A stretch of DNA of 54,944 nt. Source: Paenibacillus phocaeensis (lineage in GTDB: Bacteria > Bacillota > Bacilli > Paenibacillales > Paenibacillaceae). The stretch's first letter is position 1, and each line of letters starts with the position of its first letter. Below the pieces are notes generated by a model that was not told where the DNA came from, ran no database searches, and was given only the letters and a program-made list of their open reading frames with translations. The position numbers were made by a program, and so were the translations under genes. Of the stretch, positions 1 to 7,752 are shown piece after piece. The stretch spans positions 162,208 to 217,151 of the forward strand of contig NZ_FCOQ01000031.1 of assembly GCF_900021165.1 (NCBI RefSeq), read 5' to 3'.

Positions 1-2968
1 CGGACAAATACAGGCCCAGCAGCTCGCGCTCCAAATCCAACTGCTGCCCGGCCGTAAACTTCGGCACATCCGGGTATTCGATGTCCCAATTTGGCGACTC
101 CACGAAATCGAACAGCTGGATCTGCAAGTCATCCCGCTCCTTGCGCCATTTCAAGGCCGCCTCGACCGTCTCGTCCAGCATCGCCAGCAGTTGGGCACGG
201 TGACCCGGCAGGGAATCAAACGCCCCGCCCTGAATCAGCGACTCAATGACCCGTTTGTTGCAAGTACGCAGATCCACCCGTCGGCAAAAATCGAGCAAAC
301 TGTCGAACGGACGCTCTTTTCGCTCTCTCAAAATACTCTCAATCGCCTGCGTCCCGACGTTTTTGATCGCGGCCAGGCCAAAGCGGATCACGCCGAGACT
401 CTGCGGCTCCTGTGCGGATCCGGGTTCAGCGGCGGACCCGGCCTGCAGTCCGCCGGCCTCCGTGCTCCCCGCCGTGCTGGCACCCGCCTCCGCGGCTCCG
501 GCGCTCGCCCCCGCCTGCGGCGTAAACAACACGCTGCTCTCGTTCACATCGGGCGGCAGCACGGTGATGCCCATGCGGCGGCACTCCACGATGTATTCCG
601 CCACCTTGCGGTGGCTACCGGTGACAGCGGTCAGCATCGACGCCATAAATTGCACTGGATAATGCGCCTTGAGATACGCCGTCTGGAAGGCCAGCACGCC
701 GTAAGCAGCCGCGTGGGCCCGGGGAAACCCGTAGTCGGCAAAGCGGACGATCATGTCGTATACCGCGTTCGCCTCGGCTTCGCTATAGCCTTGCGCCACG
801 CTGCCGCCGACAAAATGGCTTCGCTGCTCATCGAGCACCTCGCGCTTCTTCTTGGACACTGCGCGCCGCAGTAAATCGGCTTCGCCCAGCGAAAAGCCGG
901 CCATCTGGGAAGCGATCTGCATAATTTGCTCCTGATACACGATGATGCCGTACGTATCCCTCAGGATCGGTTCGAGATCCCGGTGCGGATATTCCACGCC
1001 GATCTGCCCGTGCTTGCTGGCGATGAATTTGGGGATGAATTCCATAGGACCCGGCCGGTACAACGCATTGACGGAGATGATATCCTCGAATACGGACGGC
1101 TTCAGCTCCTTCAGCACCCGCCGCATGCCCGTGGACTCAAGCTGGAATACGCCGGTCGTTTCCCCGCGGCCCAGCATATCGTACGTGGCCGGGTCATCGT
1201 CCGGGATATGCCGGAAGTCGGGGGCGTCGCCCGTCTGCTCCTTGATCCAGTTCATACAGCGCTCGATGATGGACAAGGTGCGCAGCCCGAGAAAGTCCAT
1301 TTTGAGCAGTCCGATCGCTTCCAGATTTTCCATCGAGTATTGCGTCAGCGCGGTATGCTCGCTGCCCGCCTGCAGCGGGACCGCGTCGGTCAGGGGATCG
1401 CGCGAAATCACGACACCGGCGGCATGGGTCGATGCGTGCCGCGGCATGCCTTCGACTTTCATCGCCATGTCCAGCAGCCCTTTCACCCGTTCCGAACCGT
1501 CGTACATCGCTTTCAGGTCCGGGATCTCCTTCAAAGCCCGCTCGATCGTCATTCCTATGAACCCGGGAATCAGCTTCGCCACTTTGTCCACTTCACCAAA
1601 AGGCACATTCAATGCCCGCCCCACATCGCGGACCGCCGCACGAGCCGCCATCGTACCGAAGGTAATAATCTGAGCGACATGCTCTGCCCCGTATTTGTCC
1701 ACCACGTAGGCAATGACCTCATCCCGCCGCTCGTCGCTGAAGTCGATATCGATATCCGGCATCGTCACCCGCTCCGGGTTCAAAAACCGTTCGAACAACA
1801 GATTGTATTTGATCGGATCCACGTTGGTGATGCGCAGCACGTAAGCGACCAAGCTGCCCGCGGAGGAACCCCGTCCCGGTCCGGTCGCAATCCCGTTCCG
1901 GTGGGCGAACGCGATAAAATCCCAAACGATCAGGAAATAATCGGAGAACCCCATGCTGGCGATTACCTCCAACTCGTAACGCAGCCGCTGCTCCAGCCGC
2001 TCCCGTTCCACTGGATCCTGCCAGAGATCCAGACCGCCGTAGCGTTCGGCCAAGCCCTGCTGACACAACTCCGCCAGGTAGCTGCCCGCGGTTTGCCCCT
2101 CCGGAATCGGACGATATGCCGGTAAAATATGCCGATCAAACTCCAGCTCCAGTTCGCAGGATTCGGCAATTTTCGCCGTATTGGCATACGCCTCCGGCAA
2201 ATGCGGGAACAACTCGGCCATTTCCTCGGCGGTTTTCAGGTAGAGCTGGTTGGTCTGCATTTTGAGCCGGTCTTCGTCGTCCACCGTTTTTCCCGTACCT
2301 ACGCAAATGAGCACATCTTGCACCTCGGCGTCTTCCTTGCTCAAATAATGCGCGTCATTGGTCACCACCAGCTGCGCTCCGATTTCCCCGGCCAACTGGA
2401 CGAGCTGCGGATTCACTTTCTTCTGCTCGGGAATGCCATGGTCCTGCAACTCCAGGTAAAAATCCTCGCCGAACGCCGCCTGATAACGCAGCGCCGCCTT
2501 CTTCGCTTCCTCGTAGTGTCCGCGCAGCAGGTGGAACGGAACCTCGCCGCCCAGGCAGGCACTGAGGCAAACCAAGCCTTCGCGATGCTGCTCCAGCGCG
2601 TCCCAGTCGATTCGCGGCTTGTAATGGAAGCCTTCAAGATGGCCGATGGAGCACAGCTTCATCAGGTTGCGGTACCCGGTCTCGTTCTTGACCAGCAAAA
2701 TCAGGTGATGGATCGGCTGGTCCTGCCGGCTCCCCCGCTCCTTGCGCGAGCCTGCCGTAAAGTACACCTCGCAGCCGATGATCGGCTTGATGCCGTGCTT
2801 TTTGCACAATTTATAAAAAGGAACCGCGCCGTACATGACCCCGTGATCCGTCAGCGCCAGCGCCTTCATGCCGGAGGCCGCCGCCTTGGCGACAAGGTCT
2901 TCGAGCCGGGCTGCCCCGTCCAGCAAGCTGTATTCACTATGTACGTGCAGATGAACAAAGCTGTCCAT
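1..2968 (-). CDS. dnaE: DNA polymerase III alpha subunit DnaE (3' part lies beyond the left edge)
   Basis: Catalytic subunit of a bacterial replicative DNA polymerase, C family. About 989 residues are present from the ATG at 2968; the C-terminal end lies outside the window. The N-terminus (HLHVHSEYSLLDG) is the PHP domain. Around residue 400 the palm motif PDIDIDFSDERR carries catalytic aspartates. The helix-hairpin-helix region with NKRVIESLIQGGAFDSL is near the window edge. The size and order match DnaE rather than PolC, since there is no inserted exonuclease domain. An Ala/Gly/Ser/Glu-rich stretch of about 36 residues (roughly residues 812-848, near positions 420-535) interrupts the domain just before GVIRFGLAAIKN and looks like a lineage-specific linker. 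The downstream divergent genes ytrH, ytrI, ytpI and ytoI are the usual Bacillus neighbours of dnaE. Very sure of identity. Confidence 0.97.
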   Translation of the reverse strand, partial: MDSFVHLHVHSEYSLLDGAARLEDLVAKAAASGMKALALTDHGVMYGAVPFYKLCKKHGIKPIIGCEVYFTAGSRKERGSRQDQPIHHLILLVKNETGYRNLMKLCSIGHLEGFHYKPRIDWDALEQHREGLVCLSACLGGEVPFHLLRGHYEEAKKAALRYQAAFGEDFYLELQDHGIPEQKKVNPQLVQLAGEIGAQLVVTNDAHYLSKEDAEVQDVLICVGTGKTVDDEDRLKMQTNQLYLKTAEEMAELFPHLPEAYANTAKIAESCELELEFDRHILPAYRPIPEGQTAGSYLAELCQQGLAERYGGLDLWQDPVERERLEQRLRYELEVIASMGFSDYFLIVWDFIAFAHRNGIATGPGRGSSAGSLVAYVLRITNVDPIKYNLLFERFLNPERVTMPDIDIDFSDERRDEVIAYVVDKYGAEHVAQIITFGTMAARAAVRDVGRALNVPFGEVDKVAKLIPGFIGMTIERALKEIPDLKAMYDGSERVKGLLDMAMKVEGMPRHASTHAAGVVISRDPLTDAVPLQAGSEHTALTQYSMENLEAIGLLKMDFLGLRTLSIIERCMNWIKEQTGDAPDFRHIPDDDPATYDMLGRGETTGVFQLESTGMRRVLKELKPSVFEDIISVNALYRPGPMEFIPKFIASKHGQIGVEYPHRDLEPILRDTYGIIVYQEQIMQIASQMAGFSLGEADLLRRAVSKKKREVLDEQRSHFVGGSVAQGYSEAEANAVYDMIVRFADYGFPRAHAAAYGVLAFQTAYLKAHYPVQFMASMLTAVTGSHRKVAEYIVECRRMGITVLPPDVNESSVLFTPQAGASAGAAEAGASTAGSTEAGGLQAGSAAEPGSAQEPQSLGVIRFGLAAIKNVGTQAIESILRERKERPFDSLLDFCRRVDLRTCNKRVIESLIQGGAFDSLPGHRAQLLAMLDETVEAALKWRKERDDLQIQLFDFVESPNWDIEYPDVPKFTAGQQLDLERELLGLYLS

Positions 2969-2994
2969 GCGATCCCTTCCTTTCGATCTATTGA

Positions 2995-3023
2995 TCTATT
3001 TACATAATATTTTATCATACATG
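2995..3023 (+). promoter_or_regulatory. Possible sigma-E promoter for ytrH-ytrI
   Basis: CATACATG at 3016-3023 closely matches the sigma-E -10 consensus (CATACAnT). A weak -35 candidate, TCTATTT, lies 14 bp upstream. In Bacillus subtilis ytrH and ytrI are known mother-cell sigma-E genes, so a sigma-E promoter is expected here. The -35 match is poor, hence the low confidence. Confidence 0.35.
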
Positions 3024-3085
3024 GCTAGGGCCCGCCCATAGACTGGTAGAAAGACCGGACAAACCTCGGAAAGGGGCAATTGCAA

Positions 3086-3415
3086 ATGAGTACATTTTTA
3101 ACGAAAGCGGTCATGGATTTCTTTATCGCCTTCGGAATCGTAGTGGGTGGCGCCATGGTAGGCGGTATCGGCGCTGTCGTCTCGCTGCAGCCCCCGACGC
3201 ATACGATGCTGGACATTGCCGACCGCATTAAAATATGGGCGCTGGCCGCGGCCGTAGGCGGCACGATCGACCCGATGCGGGTCATTGAGAGTAACTTTTT
3301 TGACGGGAACCTGTCTCCGGCAATTAAGCAGATTTTATACCTGCTGTTCGCCTTTCTCGGCGCGCATATGGGCTCGGAACTGGTGCGGTGGATGTGCGGG
3401 GGAGGCCGGGGATGA
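3086..3415 (+). CDS. ytrH: YtrH family sporulation membrane protein
   Basis: Small integral membrane protein needed for efficient sporulation in Bacillus, expressed in the mother cell. About 109 residues. A first glycine-rich membrane segment (FFIAFGIVVGGAMVGGIGAVVS) starts near residue 10; further hydrophobic segments follow near residues 45-60 (IWALAAAVGGTID) and 80-100 (ILYLLFAFLGAHMGSEL). The ATG at 3086 is preferred over the in-frame TTG at 3080, because the AAAGGGG ribosome binding site at about 3070-3076 is well spaced only for the ATG. The stop overlaps the start of ytrI (ATGA), so the two are translationally coupled. Its position directly divergent from dnaE matches Bacillus gene order. 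Confidence 0.9.
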   Translation: MSTFLTKAVMDFFIAFGIVVGGAMVGGIGAVVSLQPPTHTMLDIADRIKIWALAAAVGGTIDPMRVIESNFFDGNLSPAIKQILYLLFAFLGAHMGSELVRWMCGGGRG

Positions 3416-3912
3416 CGGAAGAAGCGAAGCGGCCGAAGCTTACGGGCTTTCGCAGGTTTATGCAGTTCACCGCCGTGTTTATCCTCGGCATGGTTACTGG
3501 CAGCATCGTCTACAACGTGATCTATCAGACCAGTTACAATTTGCTGTGGATCCAGAACAAGGATCTTACCATCCAGCTGCACCAGGCCGAAGAGGATATT
3601 CGTACGCTAAAAAAATACAACAATCGCTCAACCGTCATCAAAGAGATCAAGGTTCGCGTGGAAGAACGCGATCCGCCGCTTGATTCGCTGGCGGTTAAGG
3701 AGGTAGGCGAGCAGCTTCACAACGAGTTGGAGGTGCTGCGGGGGCGGAATATTTTCGATATCGATTCCGATTCCAAAATGGCCCGGACGCTGCTAAACCG
3801 CAAAATCTACGTCGTCCGCGACAAGGAATACGCGATCCAGATCAAGACGATGCTGGTGAGCGATGGGGTGCTGCAGGTTTGGGTGGATATGAGGCCCTAT
3901 ATTCGTCCCTAG
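3412..3912 (+). CDS. ytrI: YtrI family sporulation membrane protein
   Basis: Partner of YtrH in sporulation; 166 residues. A single membrane segment (residues about 17-38, FTAVFILGMVTGSIVYNVIY) is followed by a coiled-coil-like stretch (about residues 45-75, rich in Q, E, K and L) and a C-terminal domain, consistent with a bitopic mother-cell membrane protein. The ATG at 3412 overlaps the ytrH stop codon and has a purine-rich GGGGGAGG upstream inside ytrH. The in-frame GTG at 3388 would add eight residues but overlaps ytrH more deeply. Identification rests on its place behind ytrH and its general architecture. Confidence 0.85.
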   Translation: MTEEAKRPKLTGFRRFMQFTAVFILGMVTGSIVYNVIYQTSYNLLWIQNKDLTIQLHQAEEDIRTLKKYNNRSTVIKEIKVRVEERDPPLDSLAVKEVGEQLHNELEVLRGRNIFDIDSDSKMARTLLNRKIYVVRDKEYAIQIKTMLVSDGVLQVWVDMRPYIRP

Positions 3913-3934
3913 CAAATCATGTTAAAATAGAGGC

Positions 3935-4007
3935 AATTAAAAAAGTGAATTTTGATCACGAAGCGGATTCGAAGGAAGCGGAGGCGACGTCGAATCTTGG
4001 ATTCACC
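3935..4007. repeat. 73-bp repeat element, copy 1
   Basis: This 73-bp sequence is identical, base for base, to 4120-4192 in the same orientation. It contains nested inverted repeats: GTGAAT (3945-3950) with ATTCAC (4001-4006), and GATTCGA (3966-3972) with TCGAATC (3990-3996). It could therefore fold into a hairpin on either strand. It starts 22 bp after the ytrI stop. No open frame across it looks like a real protein. Nature unknown; possibly a small dispersed repeat of the MITE or REP kind. Confidence 0.8.
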
Positions 4008-4119
4008 CGGGCTTTCCGCTGCTCACGTAGGCTTCACCTACGCTCCGCTGCTCAATCCCTAGCTTCATCCAACCTTCTCGGTGCTGAAAATCCATTTTTT
4101 TAATTTTGATTAATACGGT

Positions 4120-4192
4120 AATTAAAAAAGTGAATTTTGATCACGAAGCGGATTCGAAGGAAGCGGAGGCGACGTCGAATCTTGGATTCACC
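4120..4192. repeat. 73-bp repeat element, copy 2
   Basis: Identical to 3935-4007, same orientation, starting 185 bp later. The flanking sequences differ: the base before the element is c in copy 1 and t in copy 2, and the base after it is c in copy 1 and a in copy 2. The repeat unit is therefore sharply bounded. The 112 bp between the copies contain a short hairpin (CGTAGG 4026-4031 with CCTACG 4037-4042), a direct repeat of CCGCTGCTCA, and a T-rich end. Confidence 0.8.
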
Positions 4193-4330
4193 ATTTTATA
4201 TGATTTTTCATCTATAAATGGGCCAAAATCGATAAAAAGGCCAAATAAATGCGAAATTTCATACAGAATTTCGATTTTTTCGCTTTTTCGCGTGATTATG
4301 TATGATTTTTCGAACATATTCGTAAGCGCG
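4193..4330. other. AT-rich non-coding spacer before ytpI
   Basis: This is part of the 494-bp gap between ytrI and ytpI. It is clearly more AT-rich than its surroundings, with runs such as GATTTTTTCGCTTTTTCG. Open frames crossing it have no ribosome binding site and translate the repeat element. I see no gene here. Confidence 0.5.
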
Positions 4331-4370
4331 GGAGTCACACTTTACCCCAAGGAGTCACACTTTACCGCAA
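4331..4370. repeat. 20-bp tandem duplication upstream of ytpI
   Basis: GGAGTCACACTTTACCCCAA (4331-4350) is followed directly by a second copy (4351-4370) with one mismatch (CCCC to CCGC). It ends 36 bp before the ytpI start, within reach of its promoter or leader. It may be a duplicated regulatory site or a neutral duplication. Confidence 0.75.
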
Positions 4371-4406
4371 TTTAGACAACACCATGCAAAAGGAGCTAAC
4401 TTCCCT

Positions 4407-4706
4407 ATGATCCAAACTATCCAATATGTCCTTTACGCGATCCTGATCATCAGCTGCGTAGGCTCGGTCTTCTTCAGCTTTAGGTCGCGGCGTTCGCTTG
4501 ATCCGCAAATTCGGGGGATGGCGGCCGCTAAAATGAACATCAGCATGGGCGTGATGCTGATCATTCTGGCCCTGATCCAAATGTTCCTGTTCAGCGGCTC
4601 CACACTCCGGGTTGTGATCGGTGCAGTGTTTATGGTGCTGGGTGCGTTTAACATCTTTGCCGGCATCCGCAACCACGGCTTATATGCCAGACACAAACAG
4701 GGATAG
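4407..4706 (+). CDS. ytpI: YtpI-like small membrane protein
   Basis: Predicted integral membrane protein of 99 residues and unknown function, found beside dnaE/ytrHI in Bacillus-type genomes. Three hydrophobic segments are visible: about residues 7-25 (YVLYAILIISCVGSVFFSF), 45-65 (ISMGVMLIILALIQMFLF) and 70-88 (VVIGAVFMVLGAFNIFAGI). The ATG at 4407 follows AAAAGGAG at good spacing. It is separated from ytrI by the repeat-rich spacer, so it is probably transcribed on its own here. Identification relies on length, topology and synteny. Confidence 0.8.
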   Translation: MIQTIQYVLYAILIISCVGSVFFSFRSRRSLDPQIRGMAAAKMNISMGVMLIILALIQMFLFSGSTLRVVIGAVFMVLGAFNIFAGIRNHGLYARHKQG

Positions 4707-4742
4707 CCCAGCCAGCCACTCGGCCGGCAGCAGCTATCCCTG
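4699..4742. terminator. Hairpin between convergent ytpI and ytoI
   Basis: A perfect 10-bp inverted repeat, CAGGGATAGC (4699-4708) and GCTATCCCTG (4733-4742), overlaps the end of ytpI and enclosed GC-rich bases could extend the stem. There is no clear T-tract, so its action as an intrinsic terminator is uncertain. Confidence 0.4.
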
Positions 4743-4791
4743 CTCCATCTCCCAAGGCGGGAGACCGGCGCTGCGCAGCCTCGCTCACCGC

Positions 4792-6126
4792 TCACGCGTG
4801 GTCAATCGACTGCAGCGTCATCACAGCCTTGGAAATAAGTGATTCCTGATAGGTTATCATGATTTCCAGCTTGCACGCCCGGCGGCTCATCTCCAGCAAC
4901 ACGGGGACGATGACGACCGGGTTTTCGATTTGCACCGGACGCAAGAAATAGGTGGTGATGTTGTCGACGACAAAGTCGCCGCCGCTGGCGTCCTTCGCTG
5001 CGCGGAGCCCGGCCTGGGTCATCAACGAGGTCAAGACCCCTTGCGAAATCGTCCCCAGATCGGTGGACATCTGCGGCGTAATCATTCCGCGGAAGAACAA
5101 TCTCCCCTCTTCATCCCGCTCTTCGGCAAACCCGTTCCACATCAAATGCTCGAACGTTTCCCCCAATTGCGGCTGATTCCGCACGTCCCGCATCGCCTGC
5201 AGCACCTCGCGGCGCGTCACCGACGAGACCAGCTTCCGATTGCGGTCCACGACAGGCAGGAAGTCGATCCCTTCCCATACCATGATTTGCGCGGCAGAAG
5301 CGAGCGAGGTCTGCAACCCCACCGTGATCGGATGGCGGGTCATGCATTTCTCGATCATCTGGTCTCCGCTGAGCTCCTCGACATTTTTGCGGCTGACGAT
5401 CCCGATGACCCTGTTCCATTCGTCCACAACCGGAAAATGCTGATGCCCCGTCTCCAAGGACAGTTGATCGAAGTCGGAAATGTTGCTCGTCGCCTTCAGC
5501 ATATTCACTCGCGGTTTGCGGCTGACGATATCCTCCACCAGCATAATCTTCTTCTTGATCAAACGATCGAACAAGGCGCGGTTGATCATTGAAGCGACGG
5601 TAAACGTATCATGGCGCGAAGAAATAATCGGCAAGGACAGCTGGTCCGCCAACGTCTTGACCTCCCGGCTCGTCCCGAAGCCCCCGGTGATCAACACGCC
5701 TGCGCCCTGCTCCAGGGCCAGCGAATGGGCATTGTCCCGATTCCCGATGATCAGCAGGCTGCCGGCATCGATATACCTGGCCATCGCATCGATCTTCATC
5801 GCGCCGATTACGTATTTGTTCAGCGTCTTGTCCAATCCTTCCCCGCCGCCAAGCACATGGCCTTCAACGATGTCAACCACGTCGCCAAAGGTGAGTTGGT
5901 CCGAGATGTTCCGCGGCTTCTTCTCCACGCGAACCGTGCCGATCCGCTCCTTCGTAATGACAATTCCGAGGTTTTCCGCTTCCTTCACCGCTCGGTAGGC
6001 GGTGCCTTCACTCACGCCCAGCGCTTTGGCCAGCTTGCGCACGGAGATTTTCGTCCCGATCTTGAGTCCCTCGATATGCTGGAGCAGCTGCTCGTGTTTT
6101 GTGACGCTTTCCTCCGGTCCCTCCAA
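4792..6126 (-). CDS. ytoI: YtoI family protein (HTH, DRTGG, CBS pair, hotdog thioesterase-like domain)
   Basis: Four-part putative regulator of 444 residues. Residues 1-65 form a winged-helix-like DNA-binding region (KISVRKLAKALGVSEGTAYRAVKEA). Residues about 75-185 are a DRTGG domain. Residues about 195-315 hold two CBS repeats (ending in DFLPVVDRNRKLVSSVTRREVL), which usually bind adenosine nucleotides. Residues about 330-440 resemble a 4HBT hotdog thioesterase fold. The same arrangement occurs in Bacillus YtoI. The start is a TTG at 6126 with a GGGGGG ribosome binding site about 6 bp upstream; no ATG lies nearby. It converges on ytpI. Physiological ligand and target genes are unknown. Confidence 0.88.
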   Translation of the reverse strand: MEGPEESVTKHEQLLQHIEGLKIGTKISVRKLAKALGVSEGTAYRAVKEAENLGIVITKERIGTVRVEKKPRNISDQLTFGDVVDIVEGHVLGGGEGLDKTLNKYVIGAMKIDAMARYIDAGSLLIIGNRDNAHSLALEQGAGVLITGGFGTSREVKTLADQLSLPIISSRHDTFTVASMINRALFDRLIKKKIMLVEDIVSRKPRVNMLKATSNISDFDQLSLETGHQHFPVVDEWNRVIGIVSRKNVEELSGDQMIEKCMTRHPITVGLQTSLASAAQIMVWEGIDFLPVVDRNRKLVSSVTRREVLQAMRDVRNQPQLGETFEHLMWNGFAEERDEEGRLFFRGMITPQMSTDLGTISQGVLTSLMTQAGLRAAKDASGGDFVVDNITTYFLRPVQIENPVVIVPVLLEMSRRACKLEIMITYQESLISKAVMTLQSIDHA

Positions 6127-6178
6127 CTGTTATACCCCCCTGACCGAATCTGTACTATTCTGTATCCATTATACACCT

Positions 6179-6937
6179 TCAAGCGTAGGTCATCCAGACG
6201 GCGGCAAGGACGAGAACAGAATAGACAATTTCCAGCATCCCGGATTGCTTCGCGGTTATTTTCGTCCGCGGGAACCACACGGAACGGGCCAGCAGAATCA
6301 CCGCAACAATCTGCAAAGCCGGTGCGAGGAGCCCGAGAGCCAGAAGCGCCAGCAGCAGATGGTAGCCTACAGAATAGCAGTAGAACCGCTTATTGTTTCG
6401 TTCGCGGATGATCGTTTTGACATAAAAAGCCGTACCGATAAAATACAACGCGCTGATCAGAAACAACTCCGACGCGAGCCGCAGATCGGTCCCTCCGCCA
6501 AGCTTATAGGAGATAAATACCATCAGGCTGAACTGTACGATCGCTGCGATGTCGTTCAGCAAGGCGCGTTCGCGTTTCCGTTTGGCATAAAGGGCATTGA
6601 CCGCAAACAGCGGTATAAACCCTAGCGCCAGCGCCAGAACTTCGGGACGAAGCAGAACCAGCATGAGCGCCGCAGGGACCAGCAGCGCGCCGTACAGCAG
6701 CAAGGGCTTGCGGTAACGGGGCGCGGCTTTGGCTTTACCCATCCGAACCCACTGCAATAACGGAAACATAAACAGGTAAATCAGCAGCCAGCAAACAAAC
6801 AATAAACCGTGGATCGCCCCGGGGGTAGAGGCGAGCATACCGAACAGGAACGGAACGATGAGCATGGCCCAAGCTCCGTGTTGATTGGGGATATAATCTC
6901 GGATACGCACGTAGGGGTTCCTCCTCAACTCATTCAA
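6179..6937 (-). CDS. ywiC: YwiC-like membrane protein
   Basis: Polytopic membrane protein of 252 residues with about seven to eight hydrophobic segments and the characteristic N-terminal motif IPNQHGAWAMLIVPFLFGM. Function unknown. In Bacillus subtilis ywiC lies in the nitrate respiration region and is controlled by Fnr. Here it is divergent from the DUF2249 operon and has its own FNR-type site centred 41.5 bp before the predicted start point (see 6960-7002). An AGGAGG-like ribosome binding site precedes the ATG at 6937. The context supports a role under oxygen limitation, but no biochemical function can be read from the sequence. Confidence 0.85.
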   Translation of the reverse strand: MNELRRNPYVRIRDYIPNQHGAWAMLIVPFLFGMLASTPGAIHGLLFVCWLLIYLFMFPLLQWVRMGKAKAAPRYRKPLLLYGALLVPAALMLVLLRPEVLALALGFIPLFAVNALYAKRKRERALLNDIAAIVQFSLMVFISYKLGGGTDLRLASELFLISALYFIGTAFYVKTIIRERNNKRFYCYSVGYHLLLALLALGLLAPALQIVAVILLARSVWFPRTKITAKQSGMLEIVYSVLVLAAVWMTYA

Positions 6938-6959
6938 TCATCCAATCTAAATTACGGAC

Positions 6960-7002
6960 ATTATAAGCATCCGACCCAAGCGACCTAGTGACAGGAATCA
7001 CT
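6960..7002 (-). promoter_or_regulatory. FNR-type site and -10 box for ywiC
   Basis: Perfect palindrome AGTGA-N6-TCACT at 6987-7002. On the minus strand a perfect TATAAT lies at 6965-6960, giving a predicted start near 6953. The site centre is then at about -41.5, the classic class II activating position for CRP/FNR family proteins. There is no good -35 box, as expected for an activator-dependent promoter. Confidence 0.75.
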
Positions 7003-7058
7003 TGAACCATGGCGGCTTCCGGACAAATCTGCGGAGAAATTTTTGCCGCCGCATAACT

Positions 7059-7100
7059 TGTGACTGATATCACAATCCCTCCCGGTTCCGTTGATATAAT
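7059..7100 (+). promoter_or_regulatory. FNR-type site and -10 box for the DUF2249 operon
   Basis: Perfect palindrome TGTGACTGATATCACA at 7059-7074, followed by TATAAT at 7095-7100. The predicted start is near 7107, placing the site centre at about -40.5. Together with the opposite site at 6987-7002 this makes a divergent, doubly controlled regulatory region. Confidence 0.78.
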
Positions 7101-7141
7101 GAGGTCGAATCGTTCAATTTTTAACTTTAGGAGGACTTCAC

Positions 7142-7375
7142 ATGAGTCAATTCAAAGCCACCGTCAACGCCACTGAATATCCGCCGCAGCTCAAGCATAA
7201 GACGATTTTCGCCGCCTTCAATTCCCTGGAGCCGGGGGAAGCGATGCTGCTGATTAACGACCATGATCCGGTGCCGCTCCGTTTTCAATTTGAAGCGATG
7301 CATTCCGGCGGTTTTACTTGGGAGTACATTGAACAGGGACCCGAGATGTTCCAGGTGAAGATCGGCAAAAATTAA
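7142..7375 (+). CDS. DUF2249 domain protein, first of operon
   Basis: Small cytosolic protein of 77 residues matching the DUF2249 family (TIFAAFNSLEPGEAMLLINDHDPVPLRFQFE). The family resembles TusA/SirA-like folds and often occurs near nitrogen oxide or haem-linked genes; no reaction is established. The DHDP motif is typical. An AGGAGG ribosome binding site precedes the ATG at 7142. It is the first gene of a three-gene operon behind a strong FNR-type promoter, with the next gene 17 bp downstream. The third gene of the operon is a second DUF2249 protein, so the two may work as a pair. Confidence 0.85.
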   Translation: MSQFKATVNATEYPPQLKHKTIFAAFNSLEPGEAMLLINDHDPVPLRFQFEAMHSGGFTWEYIEQGPEMFQVKIGKN

Positions 7376-7392
7376 AGCGGGGGGAATGCCCT

Positions 7393-7752
7393 ATGGCTAC
7401 CATTACGGTCATCGATGACAAAACGATCAAGATCGCCGTCGAGCTGGACGATGCTTTGCGCATGATAGAAGAGGCGGAGAGCAACCTGGAGCGATATGCT
7501 GGCGAGATTCTCACGATCGCCGAGAAAATGCCGGAATTCCAATATACGTATTTCTGTTTCTATGCCTATGACACCTCCGCCTTGTTTGAGAAGATGCTGG
7601 GGATCGATCCGAAGCAATACTTGTCTTTCTCGCTGGATGCGCCGGATTCGTTCTTCTATACCTTATACGGCGGGATGAAGGGACTTAGCGGGGCAGCGCG
7701 GCTGTGTCAAGCGTTTACGGCCGAACGGCCCGATGTGGAGGTGAAGGCCTGA
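7393..7752 (+). CDS. Unrecognised 119-residue protein between two DUF2249 genes
   Basis: I do not recognise this family. The protein is soluble by appearance, acidic, with no signal peptide or membrane segment. Its N-terminal third contains a likely helical stretch (VELDDALRMIEEAESNLERYAGEI). The centre is rich in aromatic residues (PEFQYTYFCFYAYDTSALFE and SFFYTLYGG), and there are two cysteines (one in FCFY, one in RLCQ). The ATG at 7393 has a GGGGGGAAT-type ribosome binding site (about 7379-7386). The stop overlaps the start of the next DUF2249 gene (TGATG), so expression is coupled. Position suggests it works with the flanking DUF2249 proteins under low oxygen; its activity is unknown. 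Confidence 0.8.
   Translation: MATITVIDDKTIKIAVELDDALRMIEEAESNLERYAGEILTIAEKMPEFQYTYFCFYAYDTSALFEKMLGIDPKQYLSFSLDAPDSFFYTLYGGMKGLSGAARLCQAFTAERPDVEVKA

Noticed and set aside
926..2125. 399-codon plus-strand frame opposite dnaE
   Set aside because: Shadow of dnaE, whose polymerase motifs are unmistakable on the minus strand; composition is His/Arg/Pro-rich as in typical antisense frames.
4106..4375. 89-codon plus-strand frame across the second 73-bp element
   Set aside because: No ribosome binding site, AT-rich, and its first third is simply the translated repeat that also appears in another frame at copy 1.
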